A stretch of 21,539 nucleotides of DNA from Isoetes engelmannii (taxonomy: Eukaryota > Streptophyta > Lycopodiopsida > Isoetales > Isoetaceae), in the NCBI GenBank assembly GCA_011763485.2, contig JAANSK020267715.1:1-21539 (forward strand), in the 5' to 3' direction. Below are positions 17,211 through 21,539 of the stretch, piece after piece; position 1 is the first letter of the stretch; each line of letters opens with the position of its first letter. The translations under genes were made by a program, and so were the position numbers. The notes beneath the pieces are model-generated. The model did no database searches. It worked only from the letters and a program-made list of their open reading frames with translations, and was not told where the DNA came from.

Positions 17211-17830
17211 GATCTTTAATAAAGAATTCCATATTCCGCAATGGAATAAATCACCTTACTCAACACCATAGTAATGGTGATAAATTGCTGTTTGATATCC
17301 AAATATAGAAACTCTCTATAATATGGTCAGTGAGAGTTGCAACTTGCAAGGAACTCTGTGACGCCACTAAATGATGACGTTGGATCTCTTTTTATATTCC
17401 AACACTTTTGCATCTTCTTATATTACACACAATTGACTTATGGAGATGAAATGAGTGGACAATATAATAGTCATTCATTCCACAAGAACTATGACTAGAA
17501 ATATGAATCAATGTAAGAACCTATTGTAGTTCCATTTGAACTATGAATGGGATTATTGTTCTATAATGCATTCTTAAGAATTGCATCACGTTGACAACAT
17601 GATTAAAATATCTTCAATTCCATGATACTTATGTAATTTGAGCTTGAGAGGATTTTTTCAATGATAAATGGAAGCATTTAATTTAAAAAATAAACATAAC
17701 CTGTGGAGCAACATGCACATCTCACCATAATGGGAGTGTGCATGCATACTCCCAGGTTATATGATTTCCTTGTAAGGGAGAAGTCATATATGGTGGTGAT
17801 GTGGCGTACATGCTGTGGACCGGTGGAGGG

Positions 17831-17832
<2 letters not shown>
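17211..17832. other. A/T-rich stretch, no gene
   Basis: Rich in A and T, with stops in all frames and no recognisable motif or RNA gene. Confidence 0.5.

Positions 17833-17869
<37 letters not shown>
17833..17869. repeat. (AC)n microsatellite
   Basis: An uninterrupted AC dinucleotide run of about 37 bases. Confidence 0.97.
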
Positions 17870-17871
<2 letters not shown>

Positions 17872-17910
17872 TGCATTGGTGGGGATAACAATGATGCATA
17901 CTGTATTTTG

Positions 17911-18276
17911 AGCATGCCATGGTCATGAAAACGTGAAACCCACATGGTAAGTCAAAACCGCATTTTAGCTGGTGGATTTAACACTAATTCTGCAGGAAAC
18001 AAGGTTACCTCGCCAATAGGTGAACTATTCAAGGCAAAATGTAAGAGTGATGACGACCTAATACAATATTGCATAATATCATCCTCGATATATTTATATT
18101 CTATTTGGAGTGCCAATGGGGATAATAATAATATACCCATTTCTGCACATGGCATGGTCATAAAAGTGAACCCTCCATGGTAAGCCAGAACCACATCTTT
18201 TTGCTGGTGGATTTAGTACTAATCCTATGGGAGAAAGGTTGCCTCGCCATTAGGTGAACCATCCCGGGCAAAAAAT
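17911..18276. repeat. Diverged direct duplication, units about 130 bp
   Basis: Unit 1 (17911-18042) and unit 2 (18147-18276) share, in order, GC(A/C)ATGG(T/C)CAT, CC(A/T)CATGGTAAG, GCTGGTGGATTTA and CCTCGCCA(A/T)TAGGTGAAC. About 100 bp of unrelated sequence separates them. Neither unit has a coding family match. Confidence 0.75.
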
Positions 18277-18618
18277 GCTAGGCAATGGCAACCAGAGATG
18301 GTTACAAACTATTTTTCTCATTGAATATATATTCTCCAAGCATATAATTAGATGTATGCAAAGGAGACTCTGTGTATACATGTTTGTTAATGTCCAAGAC
18401 TCGAGGAGGCCTAGATGAGTAGATTCACTAAAATGTAGTGACCTTTTGTGCCCAAGAGATCTGCCTAAAAGGCTGTCACACGGGCTTTTCTGACAAACAG
18501 ATGAACAAAGATTTGCAGAACACAACTTAATAAAAAACTTAGCAATAATGAACCAAAGTTTGATCACAGACAGTTTTGGAAGGTAGAACAGGAAAATGTT
18601 ATTAATATTCAGACCAAT

Positions 18619-18626
18619 ATTTATAG
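18619..18626 (-). promoter_or_regulatory. TATA box in the putative LTR
   Basis: TATAAATA within TTTCTATAAATATTGG on the minus strand, placed where the U3 promoter of a 744-bp LTR would sit. Confidence 0.45.
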
Positions 18627-18941
18627 AAAGATCCGAAGATCATATACAAAGATGAATCACAAGGCAGTTTTTGCTCAGAAGGTAGAACTGGATCCAAAAC
18701 TTAGGTAGTTTGCAACTAAGGGCACAAAAGTAGAAGTCCAGATGTTGGTCGATCTGAAATAGGTCTTCTTATAGATGCCGGCCATGTCTCCTCATGATAC
18801 GGCAAAACCTGTATTGGAAAATCATGTACTTTGGCAGATCCGAACCTCCCACATGGCGTCATAATGTAAAATCCATACTTGGGAATCTTCAGCCTGTGGG
18901 AGCTTTTGTGGCTTCTGCCGTAACACTATTCGTGGCTGCAT

Positions 18942-19052
18942 CCGTTGCTTCTTCCGTTGTATGGCTCCGTTGTTTCTTCCGTTGAACCATCCGTGGCCTC
19001 TTCCATGGCTCCATTACAATATCCGTGGCATTGTCCGTTCCAGGCTCCGTTG
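18942..19052 (-). repeat. Cluster of CAACGGA units in putative U3
   Basis: CAACGG(A) occurs five times on the minus strand (18942-18947, 18954-18959, 18967-18972, 18979-18984 and 19047-19052). Variants such as GAACGGA, CCACGGA and TAATGGA lie between. Four sites are spaced 12-13 bp apart. CAACGG matches the core of plant MYB-type binding sites, so an enhancer role is possible. Confidence 0.6.
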
Positions 19053-19100
19053 CAATTAGGCCTTCCTAGACATGGAGCGTTTGTCGTAATATCCTCTGTA

Positions 19101-19125
19101 TAACATTGACGAAGTGTCAATGTTA
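19101..19125. repeat. Perfect inverted repeat, 10-bp arms
   Basis: TAACATTGAC, loop GAAGT, then GTCAATGTTA. It lies at the very start of the putative LTR in its minus-strand orientation. Confidence 0.8.
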
Positions 19126-19128
19126 ACA

Positions 19129-19831
19129 CCACCCCCCGACAAAGCGAAGCTTAACGTGGGGTCGCCATGTATGGCGCCCCGCCCTCCAACTGTGCGCCAC
19201 GTGGGAGGCGAAACCAGCCCTGCTGGCGACCTTACCCGACCCCGTCCGCGAAGTGAGGAGCCCTAATCAGAGCCCTAATCCGCGAAGTGAGGAGCCCTAA
19301 TCCGCGAAGTGAGGCGCCCAGATCGTGCTGGATGGTGAAATCATGACCCGGACATGGCTGCATGCAGATCCAGCTTGGCGAGAATTTGTGCCCTGATGGC
19401 GCGTCCCTAATCATGATCAAAGCATACCGAATTACAGGTTGATGCTCCATGTTTTTGACCATTGAATTGTTATTTTTGCCTTCAATTTGTGCTAATATTG
19501 GCTAATTCTTCTAGATCTTTCCATCTATGACCCCTACCTTTCAGATCCATGCCTTGGCCAGCCGGATTGCTGAGTTGTACATCAATCCCCCCATCCAATT
19601 CAAACTAGGGCGCCATTAGCAGGTTTCATTCTTGGTTGGTGCCAAATTGTAGGGCTCTGATCCCCCTTCTTGCTCGGATTGCTGACATGGTTGAATCTGT
19701 AGCCATTGCCTTGCATGCATCATTTAATTTCCCATCCAATCTTCCCTCCATTGCAGCAGATTTCAAGATGGATCCGTCCCTGCCTGACATACAAGTCTTC
19801 TTGGATCTGCATCCACCCCTATCTGGCCACA
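19129..19831. other. Upstream region of the transposase gene
   Basis: GC-rich at first, including the palindrome CGCCATGTATGGCG near 19163 and a short tandem repeat at 19246-19319. No coding motif is recognised before about 19990. An alternative frame with ATG at 19768 (begins MDPSLPDIQVFLDLHPPLSG) reads open to about 19896 but is out of frame with the transposase. Confidence 0.45.
19246..19319. repeat. Tandem repeat, 22-34-bp units, three copies
   Basis: CCGCGAAGTGAGGAGCCCTA occurs at 19246 and 19280, and a partial copy with GAGGCGCCC at 19302. An extra AGAGCCCTAAT lies between the first two. Confidence 0.85.
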
Positions 19832-21519
19832 ATGAACCTCAGATCCAAAAAGATCATAGCTCCCACTCAGCCTGTAACTGTTGCACCCATTTTTGATACG
19901 GATGCCCATGTGCAGAAGGGCAGAAGATCCAATAGGCCTGTCATCATCGAGCAGCGGATCCATGAAAACCATCCAAAAATTGTGAGGATCCATGCACGGG
20001 GTAGCTGGAGAATGGAGCAGATGGAGGAGTGCCTTAATGCAATTGAGGATGAACAATGGCCTATCAAGGCAGCAGCCAGACATTTTGGAATTCCAGAGAC
20101 CACGGTAAGAAACCATTTAGATGGTATTTCTAAAAATAAATTTGGTAGTGTCCCCAGGGGACTGACTGAAGCAGAGGAGACAATGTTGCTGGAATGGGCA
20201 TTCAAGCTCGGGGATGAAGGCAGACCAGTAACCCTGGACATCATGAGGCAGAAGGTTGCAGAGATGTGCATAAATCGAGCTACAATTTTCAAGGATGGGC
20301 TTCCAGGTTCCAAGTGGTGGCACTTATTCAAGAAAAGACACCCTGAAATCACCATCAAGACTGCCCAGGGGGTGGAGTACAATCGGGTAAAAGCTATGAC
20401 CACATTCAATTTGAGTAATTTCTATTCTACACTTAGAACATGCATGGACACATTAGGCTTGGATGCTAGCAGAATTTGGAATGCAGATGAAACTGGTGTT
20501 CAAGCTGGTTTTAGGGGTGCTATGAGGGTGATTGCAAGAAAGAGTGACAAACACCCTCATCAAAACGTGCCTACCAACAGGGAATGGCTGAGTGTGCTGG
20601 TTTGTGTCAATGCATCAGGCTACATTATGCCTAGCATGTATGTATTCAAGGGTAAGAGAATGAGGGATGTGAATGTGATTGCAGGTTGTGCGCCTGGAAG
20701 TGTCATGAGTTTCCAAAAATCAGCATGGATAACTGATGCCTTATTTCTTGCATGGATTGACCATTTCAAGAAGCATGTGCCCGGGGGTGTGTCTCCAGAT
20801 AGACCTCACTTACTCATATGTGATGGCCATGGCAGCCATGTGACACTAGAAACAGTATTGAAGGCAAAAGAGTCGGGCCTGCACATTCTGCAGCTACCTC
20901 CCCACACTTCACATAGGCTGCAGCCATTGGATGTGGCATGTTTCAAGCCTTTCAAGACATTCTTCAAGACTAACCGTGCTGAATTCACAGCTAGGAAGTA
21001 AGGAGTTGAGCCTAACAAGGAGGACTTGGCAACCATGGTTTCGAAGTCCATTAAACAAGGCTTGACTCCAAAGAATATAATATCTGGTTTCCAAAAAACA
21101 GGTATCTGGCCTTACAATGACCAAGCTGTAATTGCAGATCCAAAAGCAGATGAAATGGATGCTGAAAGGAGGAAGAGACTTGAAGCATTAAAAAAAAGAA
21201 GGACGGCACATGTTGAAGAGGTTGAAGAAGAAGGTGGAGCAGAAATTCCAGCAGATTTTGTCATTGAGGCACAAGGACTGGATACCTTAGCTGATGCTGC
21301 TAACCAAGATGTTGCAGGTAACAATTAACTTATTCATATTCTTAAGTTATTCTTAAGTTATTATAGAGTTGTTTCTAGTTACTACTTCTCATTGCTGCTG
21401 TAGGTGCAGCTGAGGAATTGGCTGGTGATAATGTTGCTGAGGCCAATGACAATGAGGTTCAGCAGCCTCTACAGTGGCCTTCAAATGGCCATCAAGTTGA
21501 GTGTGAAGGTACTTGTTGA
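19832..21519 (+). pseudogene. Pogo/Tigger-like DDE transposase, one in-frame stop
   Basis: Tc1/mariner-superfamily transposase. The start at 19832 is chosen because the frame before it (from an ATG at 19706) is atypical. Counting from the 19706 ATG, a psq-type helix-turn-helix lies near 104-140 (CLNAIEDEQWPIKAAARHFG, then IPETTVRNHLDG). A CENP-B-like region follows (WWHLFKKRHPEI). The DDE domain has Asp261 in WNADETG, Asp373 in LLICDGHGSH and Asp409 in LPPHTSHRLQPLD, spacing DD35D. TAA at 20999-21001 interrupts the frame, which then continues in register through ISGFQKTGIWPYN. A GT-AG intron (21318-21403) fits the frame and joins an acidic tail ending at TGA 21517-21519. Apart from the stop it looks intact. 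It may be a recent element or a decaying domesticated gene. Terminal inverted repeats were not identified. Confidence 0.9.
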
Positions 21520-21539
21520 TATGGCATAAGATTGTTTAG

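Larger units (their letters stand above)
18385..19128 (-). mobile_element. Probable LTR (about 744 bp), read on the minus strand
   Basis: On the minus strand the segment starts TGTTAACATTGAC (19128 down) and ends GGACATTAACA (18385), so it has TG...CA ends with short inverted repeats. A G-rich tract, GGGGGGTGG, lies immediately before the start, as a polypurine primer for a 3' LTR would. A TATA box, TATAAATA, lies about 500 nt into it (18619-18626), leaving about 235 nt for the transcript start region. No primer-binding site and no matching target-site duplication were found, and the internal region is not recognisable, so this is a structural inference. Confidence 0.5.

Noticed and set aside
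18926-19132. Minus-strand 68-codon frame rich in Asn, Gly and Glu
   Set aside because: It is a translation of the CAACGGA-type repeats in the putative LTR.
19763-20409. Minus-strand frames of 117, 180 and 68 codons
   Set aside because: Antisense of the pogo-like transposase, which has catalytic motifs on the plus strand.
1-21539. tRNA, rRNA, CRISPR arrays and prokaryotic operon signals
   Set aside because: I looked for tRNA arm signatures, regular spacer-repeat patterns and ribosome-binding sites and found none; the intron-bearing genes show the DNA is eukaryotic.

Overview
The window is nuclear DNA from a eukaryote, almost certainly a land plant. It has GT-AG introns, a spliced gene for the signal recognition particle subunit SRP72, plant-type L1 LINE, Helitron, Ty1/Copia and Ty3/Gypsy remnants, a TATA-box promoter and many degenerate tandem repeats. 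I cannot name the species. The only clearly functional host gene is SRP72, on the minus strand (12307 down to 7253). Its six exons can be joined with consistent phase into a 676-residue protein.

Layout. 1-502 (-): start of an unrecognised reading frame with an N-terminal signal-like hydrophobic segment, cut by the window edge. About 604-2740 (-): truncated, frameshifted L1-type LINE ORF2 (endonuclease plus reverse transcriptase). 2741-4105: non-coding, with short degenerate repeats. 4151 to about 5874 (-): 3' part of a Helitron, with a canonical terminal hairpin and CTAG end and a broken Pif1-type helicase. 5875-6960: two degenerate tandem duplications and a 44-bp insert flanked by 10-bp direct repeats. 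6995-12307 (-): SRP72 with its likely poly(A) signal. Its 2.2-kb fourth intron holds two Copia reverse-transcriptase pieces in opposite orientations. 12308-13562: upstream region with a 30-bp tandem repeat. About 13563-15394 (-): a TATA-box promoter, a long coiled-coil reading frame with three amber stops, then more decayed coding sequence of unknown family. 15665-16050: a minisatellite. 16228 to about 17090 (-): Ty3/Gypsy integrase with a gag-like piece. 17833-17869: an (AC)n microsatellite. 17911-18276: a diverged duplication. 18385-19128: a probable LTR with a CAACGG cluster, read on the minus strand. 19832-21519 (+): a pogo/Tigger-like DDE transposase gene with one in-frame stop and a spliced acidic tail.

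The mobile-element genes are in different states of decay. The LINE, Helitron, Copia and Gypsy pieces are clearly dead. The pogo-like transposase is nearly intact and therefore the youngest or most constrained. Several premature stops are of the kind expected from C-to-T change in CAG, CAA or CGA codons, which suggests, but does not prove, decay of methylated repeats. I found no tRNA, rRNA, CRISPR array or prokaryotic operon.
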